Below are positions 9,516-18,758 of a stretch of DNA of 64,000 nt, piece by piece; the first letter of the stretch is position 1; every line of letters starts with the position of its first letter. The position numbers were made by a program, and so were the translations under genes. The notes under the pieces are model-generated. The model was given only the letters and a program-made list of their open reading frames with translations. It did no database searches and was not told where the DNA came from. This stretch comes from Streptomyces sp. NBC_01197 (lineage in GTDB: Bacteria; Actinomycetota; Actinomycetes; Streptomycetales; Streptomycetaceae): the NCBI RefSeq assembly GCF_036010505.1, contig NZ_CP108569.1, positions 5,881,001-5,945,000 of the forward strand, written 5' to 3'.

Positions 9516-10153
9516 CCGCCCGTAAGAAGGTCGTGGTCTTCGACTACGGCTTCGGCAACGTCCGCTCCGCCGAGCGCGCGCTCGCGCACGCCGGCGCGGA
9601 CGTCGAGATCACCCGTGACTACGACCGCGCCATGAACGCCGAAGGGCTGCTCGTCCCCGGTGTCGGCGCCTTCTCCGCCTGTATGAAGGGGCTCAAGGAG
9701 GCCCGCGGCGACTGGATCGTCGGCCGCAGGCTCGCCGGCGGCCGCCCGGTCATGGGCATCTGCGTCGGGATGCAGATCCTCTTCGAGCGCGGTATCGAGC
9801 ACGGCGTGGAGACCGAGGGCCTCGACGAGTGGCCCGGCACGGTCGGCCCGCTCAAGGCCGACGTCGTACCGCACATGGGGTGGAACACCGTGGAAGCCGC
9901 GGCGGACACCGAGCTCTTCGCCGGGCTCGACGCGGGAGCGCGGTTCTACTTCGTGCACTCCTACGCGGCGCACGACTGGTCCCTCGAAGTCACCAACGCC
10001 AGGATCCGCGCCCCGCGCGTCACCTGGGCCACACACGGCGAACGCTTCGTCGCGGCCGTCGAGAACGGCCCCCTGTCGGCGACCCAGTTCCACCCCGAGA
10101 AGTCCGGCGACGCCGGCGCCCAGCTGCTGACCAACTGGATCGGAACCCTCTGA
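9512..10153 (+). CDS. hisH: Imidazole glycerol phosphate synthase, glutaminase subunit
   Basis: 213 residues. HisH hydrolyses glutamine and channels ammonia to HisF for closure of the imidazole ring. It is a class I glutamine amidotransferase: the nucleophile is Cys84 in GICVGMQ, and the His-Glu pair lies in TQFHPEKSG near the C-terminus. The oxyanion-strand sequence is PGVGAFSAC. Its partner hisF lies two genes downstream. The ATG overlaps the preceding small gene, and the TGA overlaps the priA ATG by one base. Confidence 0.96.
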   Translation: MTARKKVVVFDYGFGNVRSAERALAHAGADVEITRDYDRAMNAEGLLVPGVGAFSACMKGLKEARGDWIVGRRLAGGRPVMGICVGMQILFERGIEHGVETEGLDEWPGTVGPLKADVVPHMGWNTVEAAADTELFAGLDAGARFYFVHSYAAHDWSLEVTNARIRAPRVTWATHGERFVAAVENGPLSATQFHPEKSGDAGAQLLTNWIGTL

Positions 10154-10890
10154 TGACCGCCTTGCAGAAGAAGCTCGAACTCCTCCCCGCCGTCGATGTC
10201 CGGGACGGCCAGGCGGTCCGCCTCGTCCACGGCGAGTCCGGCTCCGAGACCTCCTACGGCTCACCGCTGGAAGCCGCGCTCGCATGGCAGCGGTCGGGCG
10301 CCGAGTGGCTGCACCTGGTCGACCTCGACGCCGCCTTCGGCACCGGCGACAACAGGAAGCTGATCTCCGAGGTCGCCTCGGCGATGGACATCAAGGTCGA
10401 ACTCTCCGGCGGTATCCGCGACGACGCCTCGCTGGCCGCCGCGCTCGCCACCGGCTGCACCCGGGTCAACCTCGGCACCGCAGCGCTGGAGACCCCCGAG
10501 TGGGTCGCGAAGATCATCGCCGAGCACGGCGACAAGATCGCGGTCGGCCTCGACGTACGCGGTACCACCCTGCGGGGCCGCGGCTGGACCCGGGACGGCG
10601 GCGACCTCTACGAGACGCTCGCGCGCCTCGACTCCGAGGGCTGCGCCCGCTACGTGGTCACCGACATCGCCAAGGACGGCACGCTCCAGGGCCCCAACCT
10701 GGAGCTCCTGAAGAACGTCTGCGCGGCCACCGACAGGCCCGTCGTCGCCTCCGGCGGCGTCTCCTCGCTCGACGACCTGCGGGCCATCTCCTCGCTCGTC
10801 CCCTCCGGCGTCGAGGGCGCGATCGTCGGCAAGGCGCTGTACGCCAAGGCGTTCACCCTGGAAGAGGCACTCCGAGCGGTGGCGGCATGA
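10153..10890 (+). CDS. priA: Bifunctional HisA/TrpF isomerase (PriA)
   Basis: 245 residues. In Streptomyces and mycobacteria PriA replaces both HisA (ProFAR isomerase) and TrpF (phosphoribosylanthranilate isomerase). The (beta-alpha)8 barrel is evident: catalytic Asp15 in [10 protein letters not shown], a phosphate-binding loop at ELSGGIRDD, the second catalytic Asp in VTDIAKDG, and a [11 protein letters not shown] phosphate loop. No separate trpF is present near trpE or trpCBA, which supports dual function. A start a few residues further in would match the shorter PriA N-terminus. One-base overlap with hisH. Confidence 0.93.
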   Translation: MTALQKKLELLPAVDVRDGQAVRLVHGESGSETSYGSPLEAALAWQRSGAEWLHLVDLDAAFGTGDNRKLISEVASAMDIKVELSGGIRDDASLAAALATGCTRVNLGTAALETPEWVAKIIAEHGDKIAVGLDVRGTTLRGRGWTRDGGDLYETLARLDSEGCARYVVTDIAKDGTLQGPNLELLKNVCAATDRPVVASGGVSSLDDLRAISSLVPSGVEGAIVGKALYAKAFTLEEALRAVAA

Positions 10891-11300
10891 GCGAAAGCGC
10901 CACGGACGACGGCGTACGCCGTATCACGTCCGGGGGCCCGTGGGAGGAGTCCATCGGCTACTCCCGCGCGGTGGAACTGCCCAACGGCCTGGTCCTTGTC
11001 TCCGGCTGCACCGCGGTCGCCGGCGGCCGGATCGCGGAGGGCGGCCCGTACGAACAAGCCGTCACCGCCTTCGGCGTCGCCATCGACGCGCTCAAGGAGC
11101 TCGGCCTGGGCGCCGGGCACGTGGTCCGCACCCGGATGTACGTCACGCACTCCCGTGACGTGGACGAGGTCGGCCGCGCCCACAAGGAACTGTTCGACGC
11201 GGTGCGGCCCGCCGCATCCATGATCATCGTCTCCGGCTTCATCGACCCCAGCCTGGTGGTCGAGGTCGAGGTGGAGGCGTACCGGGGGAAGCAGTCATGA
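10887..11300 (+). CDS. RidA (YjgF/UK114) family protein
   Basis: 137 residues, ATGA-coupled to both priA and hisF. RidA proteins hydrolyse reactive enamine/imine intermediates released by PLP enzymes. The family pattern is visible as [14 protein letters not shown], then [23 protein letters not shown], which carries the conserved Arg, and an ending VEVEVEAY with the conserved Glu. The position inside the his operon suggests it protects against a product of this pathway or of PLP chemistry generally. That link is inferred from position alone. Confidence 0.85.
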   Translation: MSESATDDGVRRITSGGPWEESIGYSRAVELPNGLVLVSGCTAVAGGRIAEGGPYEQAVTAFGVAIDALKELGLGAGHVVRTRMYVTHSRDVDEVGRAHKELFDAVRPAASMIIVSGFIDPSLVVEVEVEAYRGKQS

Positions 11301-12052
11301 CACTCGCCGTACGGGTCATCCCCTGCCTGGACGTGGACAACGGCCGCGTCGTCAAGGGAGTCAACTTCCAGAACCTCCGGGACGCGGGCGACCCCGTCGA
11401 GATGGCCAGGCTCTACGACGTCGAGGGCGCCGACGAGCTGACCTTCCTCGACATCACGGCATCATCCGGCAACCGCGAGACGACCTACGACGTGGTGCGC
11501 CGCACCGCCGAGCAGGTCTTCATCCCGCTGACGGTCGGCGGCGGCGTCCGCACCACCGAGGACGTCGACAAGCTGCTGCGCGCGGGCGCGGACAAGGTCG
11601 GGGTGAACACCGCGGCCATCGCCCGCCCTGAGCTCATCAGCGAGATCGCCGAGCGTTTCGGGCGCCAGGTGCTCGTACTCTCGGTCGACGCCCGTCGCAC
11701 CGCCGATGGCACCTTCGAGGTCACCACGCACGGCGGCCGCCGGGGCACCGGTATCGACGCCGTCGAATGGGCCCACCGGGCGGCCGGGCTGGGCGCGGGC
11801 GAGATCCTGCTCAACTCCATGGACGCCGACGGCACCAAGGACGGCTACGACACCGAGATGATCGCGGCGGTACGCGCACACGTCACCGTCCCGGTCATCG
11901 CGAGCGGTGGCGCGGGCGCGCTGAAACACTTCCCTCCGGCCGTCGGCGCGGGCGCCGACGCGGTGCTCGCCGCATCGGTCTTCCACTTCGGCGACCTGCG
12001 GATCTCCCAGGTCAAGGACGAACTGCGACAGGCAGGCCACCCGGTCAGGTAG
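11297..12052 (+). CDS. hisF: Imidazole glycerol phosphate synthase, cyclase subunit
   Basis: 251 residues. HisF uses ammonia from HisH to convert PRFAR to imidazole glycerol phosphate and AICAR. The barrel starts [18 protein letters not shown] with catalytic Asp12. The second acid is the Asp in [15 protein letters not shown], and phosphate-binding loops are at [11 protein letters not shown] and [17 protein letters not shown]-coupled to ridA. It is the last gene of this block and is followed by a strong hairpin. Confidence 0.96.
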   Translation: MTLAVRVIPCLDVDNGRVVKGVNFQNLRDAGDPVEMARLYDVEGADELTFLDITASSGNRETTYDVVRRTAEQVFIPLTVGGGVRTTEDVDKLLRAGADKVGVNTAAIARPELISEIAERFGRQVLVLSVDARRTADGTFEVTTHGGRRGTGIDAVEWAHRAAGLGAGEILLNSMDADGTKDGYDTEMIAAVRAHVTVPVIASGGAGALKHFPPAVGAGADAVLAASVFHFGDLRISQVKDELRQAGHPVR

Positions 12053-12061
12053 CGGCGCCGT

Positions 12062-12097
12062 CGGCCGGCCGCCTCCCTCCCGGGGGGCGGCCGGCCG
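12062..12097. terminator. Hairpin terminator between convergent hisF and the DinB-like gene
   Basis: Perfect 12-base arms CGGCCGGCCGCC (12062-12073) and GGCGGCCGGCCG (12086-12097) with a 12-base loop. It sits exactly between the stops of two convergent genes and has no T tail, as is usual for Streptomyces bidirectional terminators. Confidence 0.7.
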
Positions 12098-12098
12098 C

Positions 12099-12731
12099 TC
12101 ACATACCGAGTCTGGCCTCGATCGCCTTGGCCGACGCGTCCGCGTCCCCGTCGACCTCCACCTTCGCCGCGTCCTGCCGGCCGGAGGCGAACATCATCAG
12201 CTCGCCCGGCTCCCCGGTGACCGTCACCACGGGCGTGCCGCGGTGCGCGACCGCGGTCTGGCCGTCGGGGCGCCGCAGCACGAGCCCCACCGGCGCCCTG
12301 CGCCCCATCAGCCGGGCCCCCTTCTCCAGCCGCCGCCACAGGGCCTCGGAGAAGACCGGGTCCACCTCACGGGGCGACCAGTCGGGCTGCGCCCGCCGGA
12401 CGTCCTCGGCGTGCACGAAGAACTCGACGGCGTTGGCGCCCTCGTCGACCTGCTTGACCGAGTACGGCGAGAACTTGGGCGGCCCCGTACGGATCAGCTG
12501 GATCAGCTCCTCGTACGGCTTCGCGGCGAATTCGCCCTGCACCCGGTCGAGGCGCCCCTTGAGCGCGCCGATCAAGATCCCGCCCGCCGCGTCGAGCCGC
12601 CGCTCACGTACCACCACATGGGCGGCGAGATCGCGGGTCTTCCAGCCCTCGCAGAGCGTCGGTGCGCCGGGCCCCGCCGCCTCCAACAGGTCGGCGAGGA
12701 GAAGTCGTTCGCGTTTGGCATGGGTCGACAT
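12099..12731 (-). CDS. TIGR03085-like DinB/mycothiol-dependent family protein
   Basis: 210 residues from ATG 12731; the frame continues upstream but runs into hisI. It starts with a four-helix-bundle pattern [24 protein letters not shown] followed by [17 protein letters not shown]. This is the LCEGW...DLAAHV signature of the DinB-like/maleylpyruvate isomerase N-terminal superfamily, in which the His residues bind metal. Members in actinobacteria include mycothiol-dependent enzymes; the substrate of this subgroup is unknown. It is convergent with hisF and divergent from hisI. Confidence 0.78.
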   Translation of the reverse strand: MSTHAKRERLLLADLLEAAGPGAPTLCEGWKTRDLAAHVVVRERRLDAAGGILIGALKGRLDRVQGEFAAKPYEELIQLIRTGPPKFSPYSVKQVDEGANAVEFFVHAEDVRRAQPDWSPREVDPVFSEALWRRLEKGARLMGRRAPVGLVLRRPDGQTAVAHRGTPVVTVTGEPGELMMFASGRQDAAKVEVDGDADASAKAIEARLGM

Positions 12732-12814
12732 GCCCGCCAGCGTACGGCCGCGCGCTCCGTTCCGCCCAGTGGACGACGGTCCGCGGGGCCGCGCGGGAGC
12801 GGCACAATGAACCC

Positions 12815-13183
12815 ATGAGCAGCACGCCCGGCACACCGCAGTCCAGCAGTCTCGACCCCGCGATCGCCGCACGCCTCAAGCGCGGCAGCGACGGCCTGGT
12901 GCCGGCCGTCGCCCAGCAGTACGACACCGGTGAGGTACTGATGCTCGGCTGGATGGACGACGAGGCCCTGCACCGCACCCTGACCACCGGCCGCTGCACG
13001 TACTGGTCGCGCAGCCGCCGGGAGTACTGGGTCAAGGGCGACACGTCCGGGCACGTGCAGCACGTCAAGTCGGTCGCGCTCGACTGCGACGCAGACACGC
13101 TCCTGGTGAAGGTGGACCAGGTCGGCGCGGCCTGCCACACGGGCGAGCGGACCTGCTTCGACGCGGACGTCCTGCTGGGCTGA
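12815..13183 (+). CDS. hisI: Phosphoribosyl-AMP cyclohydrolase
   Basis: 122 residues. HisI opens the adenine ring of phosphoribosyl-AMP, the third histidine step. The metal and substrate motifs are present: [45 protein letters not shown] with the Mg-binding Asp residues, and [10 protein letters not shown] with zinc-ligand cysteines. It is the single-domain form without the HisE pyrophosphatase; hisE and hisG are not in the window. It lies apart from the main his operon and 43 bases before trpE. Confidence 0.95.
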   Translation: MSSTPGTPQSSSLDPAIAARLKRGSDGLVPAVAQQYDTGEVLMLGWMDDEALHRTLTTGRCTYWSRSRREYWVKGDTSGHVQHVKSVALDCDADTLLVKVDQVGAACHTGERTCFDADVLLG

Positions 13184-13226
13184 GACAGCGGCCGGTCAGG
13201 GGCCCCGGCCGCCCTAGACTTCCGCC

Positions 13227-14729
13227 ATGGACCTGGAGACCTTCCGCAAGCTCGCCGCCGACCGCCGCGTCATCCCCGTGAGCCGCACCCTTCTCGCCGA
13301 CGGAGACACCCCGGTGGGTCTCTACCGGAAGCTCGCGGCGGAGCGCCCGGGCACCTTCCTCCTGGAGTCCGCCGAGAACGGGCGTACCTGGTCCCGCTAC
13401 TCCTTCATCGGCGTCCGGTCCGCCGCCACCCTCACCGAGCGCGACGGCGCCACCCACTGGGAGGGCGCCCCGCCGGTCGGCGTCCCGGTCGACGGCGACC
13501 CGCTGCAGGCGCTGCGCGCCACCGTCGAGGCGCTGCACACCCCGCGCGACCTGGCGGGCGGGATGCCGCCCTTCACCGGCGGCATGGTCGGCTACCTCGG
13601 ATACGACATCGTGCGCCGCCTTGAGAAGGTCGGACCCGGCGAGCGCGACGACCTGAAACTCCCCGAGCTGACCATGCTGCTCACCTCGGACCTGGCCGTG
13701 CTCGACCACTGGGCGGGCACCGTCATGCTGATCGCCAACGCGATCAACCACAACGACCTCGACACCGGGGTGGACGAGGCGTACGCCGACGCCATGACCC
13801 GGCTCGACACCATGGAGGCGGACCTCGCGCGCCCCGCCGGGACCGCGCCCGCCGTACTGCCCGCGTCCGAGCTGCCCGAGTACACCGCGCTCTGGGGCGG
13901 CAAGGACTACCAGGACGTGGTCGAGGACATCAAGGAGCGCATCAGGGCCGGTGAGGCCTTCCAGGTCGTGCCGTCCCAGCGCTTCGAGACGGCCTGCACG
14001 GCGAGCGCGCTGGACGTCTACCGGGTACTGCGCGCCACCAACCCGTCGCCGTACATGTACCTCTTCCGCTTCGACGGCTTCGACGTCGTCGGCTCCAGCC
14101 CCGAGGCGCTGGTCAAGGTCGAGGACGGGCGCGCCATGGTGCACCCCATCGCCGGGACCCGGCACCGCGGCGCGACCCCGCGTGAGGACCAGGCGCTCGC
14201 CGACGAGCTGCTCGCCGACCCGAAGGAGCGCGCCGAGCACCTGATGCTGGTCGACCTCGGCCGCAACGACCTCGGGCGGGTCTGCGAGCCGGGCTCCGTC
14301 GAGGTCGTCGACTTCATGTCGGTCGAGAAGTACTCCCACGTCATGCACATCGTCTCCACCGTGACCGGCCGGGTCGCCGGGGGACGTACCGCCTTCGACG
14401 TTCTCACCTCGTGCTTCCCGGCCGGCACCCTCTCCGGCGCGCCCAAGCCCCGCGCGCTGCAGATCATCGACGAGCTGGAGCCGACCCGGCGCGGCCTCTA
14501 CGGCGGCTGCGTCGGCTACCTCGACTTCGCCGGCGACTCCGACACCGCCATCGCCATCCGTACGGCGCTGCTGCGCGACGGCACCGCCTACGTCCAGGCC
14601 GGGGCGGGTGTGGTGGCCGATTCCGATCCGGTCTCCGAGGACAACGAGTGCCGCAACAAGGCGGCGGCCGTGCTCCGCGCGGTCGGTTCGGCCAACCGCC
14701 TCACCGGTGCTTCGGGGCGTAGGGGATAG
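13227..14729 (+). CDS. trpE: Anthranilate synthase component I
   Basis: 500 residues. TrpE converts chorismate, with ammonia from its glutaminase partner, to anthranilate. Family features are clear: an N-terminal LLESAENGRTWSRYSFIG segment, the chorismate-binding core FQVVPSQRFE, SSPEALVKVEDG, HPIAGTRHRGAT, LVDLGRNDLGRVC and TLSGAPKPRALQIIDELE. No trpG glutaminase is in the window, so the amidotransferase must be encoded elsewhere. A hairpin with GCGGCCGG and CCGGCCGC arms lies in the 43-base gap upstream. I see no Trp-rich leader peptide. Confidence 0.95.
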   Translation: MDLETFRKLAADRRVIPVSRTLLADGDTPVGLYRKLAAERPGTFLLESAENGRTWSRYSFIGVRSAATLTERDGATHWEGAPPVGVPVDGDPLQALRATVEALHTPRDLAGGMPPFTGGMVGYLGYDIVRRLEKVGPGERDDLKLPELTMLLTSDLAVLDHWAGTVMLIANAINHNDLDTGVDEAYADAMTRLDTMEADLARPAGTAPAVLPASELPEYTALWGGKDYQDVVEDIKERIRAGEAFQVVPSQRFETACTASALDVYRVLRATNPSPYMYLFRFDGFDVVGSSPEALVKVEDGRAMVHPIAGTRHRGATPREDQALADELLADPKERAEHLMLVDLGRNDLGRVCEPGSVEVVDFMSVEKYSHVMHIVSTVTGRVAGGRTAFDVLTSCFPAGTLSGAPKPRALQIIDELEPTRRGLYGGCVGYLDFAGDSDTAIAIRTALLRDGTAYVQAGAGVVADSDPVSEDNECRNKAAAVLRAVGSANRLTGASGRRG

Positions 14730-15379
14730 TGGAGGACGTGAGTGCCGTACCCCAGCCCCGATCCGAAGCAGGACCGGCCGCAGCCTCCCCGGGCAGCCGC
14801 CGCAGTCTTGCCACCGCTCTGCTGCTCGGCGCAGTCGGCGCTGCCGTCGTCCTGCTCGCTTCCGGGCAGACCTGGGCCCGCGGCAATGCCCCGGTCGGCG
14901 GCGGAGTCCTGCCGCTGACGGCCGACGGGGGTGATGTCACCGGAGTGCCCACGGCCCTCGCCATCGTCGGTCTGGCCGCCCTTGTCGCGGTCTTCGCGGT
15001 ACGCAGCGCGGGCCGCGTCTTCGTCTCCGCCCTGCTCGCCGTCTGCGGGGCCGGAGCGGCCGTGGCGGCCTTCGCCGGGGCGAGCGACAGCGCCGCACTG
15101 GACGAGAAGGCGGCCACCAGCGCCGGCAACACCGCCACCACCATCGAGGCGCTCTCCCACACGGCCTGGCCCTACGTGTCCGCGTTCGGCAGCCTGCTGA
15201 TCCTCTTCGCGGGCCTGCTCGCTCTCCGCTACGGCAAGCAGTGGCCCGCGATGTCCAGCCGGTACGAGCGCGACGGCACCCCGCGACCGCGCCGGCCGCG
15301 CACCGCACCGGACCCCGAGCGGCCCGAGGAGATCTGGAAGGCGCTCGACCGCGGCGAGGACCCCACGCGGGAAGCGTGA
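14729..15379 (+). CDS. Trp-operon-associated membrane protein (TIGR02234 type)
   Basis: 216 residues from GTG 14729, which overlaps the trpE stop; a GTG at 14738 is an alternative. Four hydrophobic helices are visible (about residues 30-50, 70-92, 100-118 and 145-165), with a conserved-looking ASGQTWARG segment after the first and a long basic C-terminal tail RYERDGTPRPRRPRTAPDPE. The order trpE, this gene, small membrane gene, DUF2752, trpC is a recurring actinobacterial arrangement. The function is unknown; membrane support of tryptophan metabolism is only suggested by position. Confidence 0.8.
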   Translation: MEDVSAVPQPRSEAGPAAASPGSRRSLATALLLGAVGAAVVLLASGQTWARGNAPVGGGVLPLTADGGDVTGVPTALAIVGLAALVAVFAVRSAGRVFVSALLAVCGAGAAVAAFAGASDSAALDEKAATSAGNTATTIEALSHTAWPYVSAFGSLLILFAGLLALRYGKQWPAMSSRYERDGTPRPRRPRTAPDPERPEEIWKALDRGEDPTREA

Positions 15380-15530
15380 CGGACAGCTCACCCCCCGAAT
15401 CGTCGCCCGGCGTGGCCGTGCGCGACAATGGGCGTGAGCTTCCGGCGCCCGGCCGGGCCACGGCTGGGACGGGCGACCGCGGAACACGGCTCGCATCAGG
15501 GCCTGGACACACAGCAACGAGGAGCAACTC

Positions 15531-15776
15531 ATGGCGGGCACCAGCCACGGACACACCCCGGCCGCCTGGACCGGCGTCATCATCGCCTTCATCGGCTTCT
15601 GCGTCTCGGGCGCCTTCATGGTGATGGCCAGCCCGATCGGGTTCGTCGCCGGACTCGTCGTCGTGGTCATCGGCGGCGTCGTGGGGCTCGCTATGAAGGC
15701 CGCGGGCCTCGGTATGCCGAAGGAGTCGGACGCCAGCATCCAGGCCCGGGCCCAGGCCGCCCAGGCGCAGCACTGA
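15531..15776 (+). CDS. HGxxPAAW-motif small membrane protein
   Basis: 81 residues. The N-terminal SHGHTPAAWTGV contains the HGxxPAAW motif that names this actinobacterial family, followed by two membrane helices (about residues 14-34 and 40-58) and a polar C-terminal tail ending in Gln/Ala repeats. A well-formed hairpin follows the gene. Function unknown. The 151 bases upstream (15380-15530) hold no other gene I can support. Confidence 0.85.
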   Translation: MAGTSHGHTPAAWTGVIIAFIGFCVSGAFMVMASPIGFVAGLVVVVIGGVVGLAMKAAGLGMPKESDASIQARAQAAQAQH

Positions 15777-15805
15777 CGGCCTGCTCCGCGAGCACCTTCC
15801 GGCAG

Positions 15806-15833
15806 GGCGCAGTCCGGTTCTCCGGGCTGCGCC
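15806..15833 (+). terminator. Hairpin downstream of the HGxxPAAW gene
   Basis: Arms GGCGCAG (15806-15812) and CTGCGCC (15827-15833) pair perfectly around a 14-base loop and are followed by TTCCTGT. It could end or attenuate transcription into the DUF2752 and trpC genes. Confidence 0.5.
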
Positions 15834-15880
15834 TTCCTGTATGAGCTGCGCCATCCCGTACGAACAGGGAGAATCGCCGA

Positions 15881-16378
15881 GTGGACCCCAACGCAGCCCC
15901 TGCCGCCCTCCGCGCCCCGGCCCCTGCCCAGCCGCAGGCCTGGCTCCCGGCGCCCGGACGCCCCGTGCCCCCGGCCTCCGAGCCGCTCGTCCGCAGGCTT
16001 CTCGTACCGCTCGGCACGCTCGCCGCGGTCGCCGCCGCCTTCACCTATGTCGGGGCCGTCGACCCCAACCACCCCGGCCACTACCCGGTCTGCCCGCTGT
16101 ACGCGGTCACCGGCATCTACTGTCCGGGCTGCGGCGGTCTGCGCAGCGCCCACGCCGTCGCCCACGGCGACTTCGCGGCGGCCCTCGGTGACAACGCGCT
16201 CGCGGTCGTCGGGTACGGCGTCTTCGCCGTGGTCATGGTGGTGTGGCTGATTCGCGCTGTTCAGGGACGGTCCGAGCGGTTCACGATCCCTCCGGCCCTC
16301 TGGTGGGGGATCGGCAGCGTCGCCCTGGTCTTCAGCGTGCTGCGCAACCTCCCCATGGGGTCCTTCCTGGCCCCGTGA
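15881..16378 (+). CDS. DUF2752 membrane protein
   Basis: 165 residues from GTG 15881. A Pro/Ala-rich N-terminal 45 residues is followed by a membrane helix, then the DUF2752 hallmark YCPGCGGLRSAHAVAHGDF, in which CPxCGxTR-like sequence precedes a second and third helix (about residues 100-120 and 130-155). The family is widespread and functionally uncharacterised. It sits just before trpC in the trp cluster. Confidence 0.85.
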   Translation: MDPNAAPAALRAPAPAQPQAWLPAPGRPVPPASEPLVRRLLVPLGTLAAVAAAFTYVGAVDPNHPGHYPVCPLYAVTGIYCPGCGGLRSAHAVAHGDFAAALGDNALAVVGYGVFAVVMVVWLIRAVQGRSERFTIPPALWWGIGSVALVFSVLRNLPMGSFLAP

Positions 16379-16493
16379 GCGTCCGCGGGACCGGAACTCG
16401 CACCGACCGGATGCGGGGCCCGGGGTCTACTACGGATACCATCGCAATGGCTGATCCTGATCCATCCACACGTCCCGGAAGGGGGCCGCTCGC

Positions 16494-17303
16494 GTGAGTG
16501 TGCTCGACGAGATCATCGAAGGCGTACGCGCCGACCTCGCGGAGCGGCAGGCGAGCGTCAGCCTCGACGAGCTCAAGGACCGCGCCGCGAAGGCCCCCCA
16601 GGCCAAGGACGGCGTCGCGGCGCTCCGCGGTGACAGCGTCAAGGTCATCTGCGAGGTCAAGCGCTCCAGCCCCTCGAAGGGCGCGCTGGCGGCCATCGCC
16701 GACCCCGCGGCGCTCGCCGCCGACTACGAGGCGGGCGGCGCGTCCGTCATCTCCGTACTGACCGAGCAGCGCCGCTTCGGCGGTTCGCTGGCCGACCTGG
16801 AGGCCGTTCGGGCCAAGGTCGACATCCCGGTCCTGCGCAAGGACTTCATCGTCACCGCGTACCAGCTCTGGGAGGCACGGGCGTACGGAGCCGACCTGGT
16901 GCTCCTGATCGTCGCGGCCCTGGAGCAGGAAGCGCTCGTCTCGCTGATCGAGCGCGCCGAGTCCATCGGGCTCACCCCGCTGGTCGAGGTCCACGACGAG
17001 GACGAGGCCGAGCGGGCGGTCGAAGCCGGGGCCCGGATCATCGGGGTCAACGCGCGCAACCTCAAGGATCTCAAGGTCGACCGCGGCACGTTCGAGCGCG
17101 TCGCACCCGAGATCCCCTCGCACGTGGTGAAGGTCGCCGAGTCCGGAGTCCGCGGCCCGCACGACCTGATCGCCTACGCCAACGAGGGCGCCGACGCCGT
17201 GCTGGTCGGCGAGTCCCTGGTCACCGGCCGCGACCCGAAGGGTGCCGTCGCCGACCTGGTCGCCGCCGGCGCCCACCCGGCCCTGCGGCACGGGCGGGAC
17301 TGA
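16494..17303 (+). CDS. trpC: Indole-3-glycerol phosphate synthase
   Basis: 269 residues from GTG 16494. TrpC closes the indole ring of CdRP. Catalytic and phosphate-binding segments are visible: [13 protein letters not shown] with the catalytic Glu and Lys, [23 protein letters not shown] with the general-acid Lys, VNARNLKDL and [12 protein letters not shown]. It is the monofunctional form; TrpF activity is provided by PriA. A small gene (trpM) starts five bases after its stop, and trpBA follow. Confidence 0.95.
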   Translation: MSVLDEIIEGVRADLAERQASVSLDELKDRAAKAPQAKDGVAALRGDSVKVICEVKRSSPSKGALAAIADPAALAADYEAGGASVISVLTEQRRFGGSLADLEAVRAKVDIPVLRKDFIVTAYQLWEARAYGADLVLLIVAALEQEALVSLIERAESIGLTPLVEVHDEDEAERAVEAGARIIGVNARNLKDLKVDRGTFERVAPEIPSHVVKVAESGVRGPHDLIAYANEGADAVLVGESLVTGRDPKGAVADLVAAGAHPALRHGRD

Positions 17304-17308
17304 CCACC

Positions 17309-17446
17309 ATGGCCATAGTCCGTCTCGCGCGCGGGTGCCGGCCCCGCGGCTGCCGTGCGCCCGCACGGCGCGTGCACGGGCGGCGGGTGCGGTATCACAT
17401 CGGGTCCGAACCCGGCCAGATCAACGGCATGCGATGGCGTCGCTGA
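17309..17446 (+). CDS. trpM: TrpM-like small Arg-rich protein between trpC and trpB
   Basis: 45 residues, ATG 17309 to TGA 17444-17446. It has 13 Arg residues, a Cys/Arg/Pro-rich first half and a distinctive ending [14 protein letters not shown]. In Streptomyces coelicolor a small gene at the same position (trpCMBA order) was named trpM and reported to modulate tryptophan biosynthesis and differentiation. The position and the composition agree, but I cannot align the sequences here. It holds only one Trp codon, so it does not look like a classic attenuator leader. Its stop lies in an 18-base palindrome. Confidence 0.72.
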   Translation: MAIVRLARGCRPRGCRAPARRVHGRRVRYHIGSEPGQINGMRWRR

Positions 17447-17459
17447 GCAGCTGCTCAGC
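17442..17459. promoter_or_regulatory. Perfect 18-base palindrome between trpM and trpB
   Basis: GCTGAGCAG (17442-17450) is followed immediately by its reverse complement CTGCTCAGC (17451-17459). It covers the trpM stop and lies 52 bases before the trpB ATG. It could be a protein-binding site or an RNA hairpin affecting the trpM/trpB ratio; neither is shown. Confidence 0.4.
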
Positions 17460-17510
17460 AATACCCTGCCCTCCTGCGTACCCCTACTTACGTACCTGCG
17501 GAGATCACGC

Positions 17511-18758
17511 ATGCCTTCAGAGTTCTTCATCCCGGATCCGGACGGCCGGATCCCCAGCGCCGAGGGCTACTTCGGCGCCTTCGGCGGCAAGTTCATCCCC
17601 GAGGCGCTCGTCGCCGCGGTGGACGAGGTCGCCGTCGAGTACGACAAGGCCAAGGCCGATCCGGCATTCGCGGCCGAGCTGAACGACCTCATGGTCGACT
17701 ACACCGGCAGGCCGAGCGCCCTCACCGAGGTGCCGCGGTTCGCCGAACACGCCGGTGGCGTACGGATGTTCCTCAAGCGCGAGGACCTCAACCACACCGG
17801 ATCACACAAGATCAACAACGTGCTCGGCCAGGCCCTGCTCACCAAGCGCATGGGCAAGACCCGGGTCATCGCGGAGACCGGGGCCGGCCAGCACGGCGTC
17901 GCCACGGCGACCGCCTGCGCCCTCTTCGGTCTCGAATGCACCGTCTACATGGGCGAGATCGACACCGAGCGCCAGGCGCTCAACGTCGCCAGGATGCGAA
18001 TGCTCGGCGCCGAAGTCGTCGCAGTGAAGTCCGGCAGCCGCACCCTCAAGGACGCCATCAACGAGGCGTTCCGCGACTGGGTCGCCAACGTGGACCGTAC
18101 GCACTACCTCTTCGGTACGGTCGCCGGCCCGCACCCCTTCCCGGCGATGGTGCGCGACTTCCACCGGGTGATCGGCGTCGAGGCGCGGCGGCAGATCCTG
18201 GAGCGCGCCGGCCGGCTCCCCGACGCCGTCGCCGCGTGCGTCGGCGGCGGCTCCAACGCCATCGGGCTCTTCCACGCGTTCATCCCGGACGCCTCGGTGC
18301 GGCTGGTCGGCTTCGAGCCCGCCGGACACGGCATCGCGACCGGCGAGCACGCGGCGACGCTCTCCGCCGGTGAGCCCGGGATCCTGCACGGCTCCCGCTC
18401 GTACGTACTCCAGGACGAGGAGGGCCAGATCACCGAGCCCTACTCGATCTCCGCCGGGCTCGACTACCCCGGCATCGGCCCGGAGCACGCCTATCTGAAG
18501 GACAACGGCCGCGGCGAGTACCGGGCGGTGACCGACGACGAGGCGATGCAGGCGCTGCGGCTGCTGTCGCGCACCGAGGGAATCATTCCGGCCATCGAGT
18601 CGGCGCACGCGCTGGCCGGGGCGCTGGACCTCGGCAAGGAGCTGGGCAAGGACGGGCTGATCGTGGTCAACCTGTCCGGCCGCGGCGACAAGGACATGGA
18701 CACGGCTGCCCGTTACTTCGGGCTGTACAGCGCGGACGCGGAGGTGGCAGCCAAGTGA
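17511..18758 (+). CDS. trpB: Tryptophan synthase beta chain
   Basis: 415 residues from ATG 17511, preceded by GGAG. TrpB condenses indole with serine on PLP. The PLP lysine is in the HTGSHKINN motif, the catalytic Glu in ETGAGQHG, and the phosphate cradle in [10 protein letters not shown]. The N-terminal [18 protein letters not shown] is characteristic of the TrpB1 class that works with TrpA. Its stop overlaps the trpA GTG start. Confidence 0.96.
   Translation: MPSEFFIPDPDGRIPSAEGYFGAFGGKFIPEALVAAVDEVAVEYDKAKADPAFAAELNDLMVDYTGRPSALTEVPRFAEHAGGVRMFLKREDLNHTGSHKINNVLGQALLTKRMGKTRVIAETGAGQHGVATATACALFGLECTVYMGEIDTERQALNVARMRMLGAEVVAVKSGSRTLKDAINEAFRDWVANVDRTHYLFGTVAGPHPFPAMVRDFHRVIGVEARRQILERAGRLPDAVAACVGGGSNAIGLFHAFIPDASVRLVGFEPAGHGIATGEHAATLSAGEPGILHGSRSYVLQDEEGQITEPYSISAGLDYPGIGPEHAYLKDNGRGEYRAVTDDEAMQALRLLSRTEGIIPAIESAHALAGALDLGKELGKDGLIVVNLSGRGDKDMDTAARYFGLYSADAEVAAK

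Noticed and set aside
13184..13226. trp attenuator leader before trpE
   Set aside because: The gap is only 43 bases, has a hairpin but no small frame with Trp codons.
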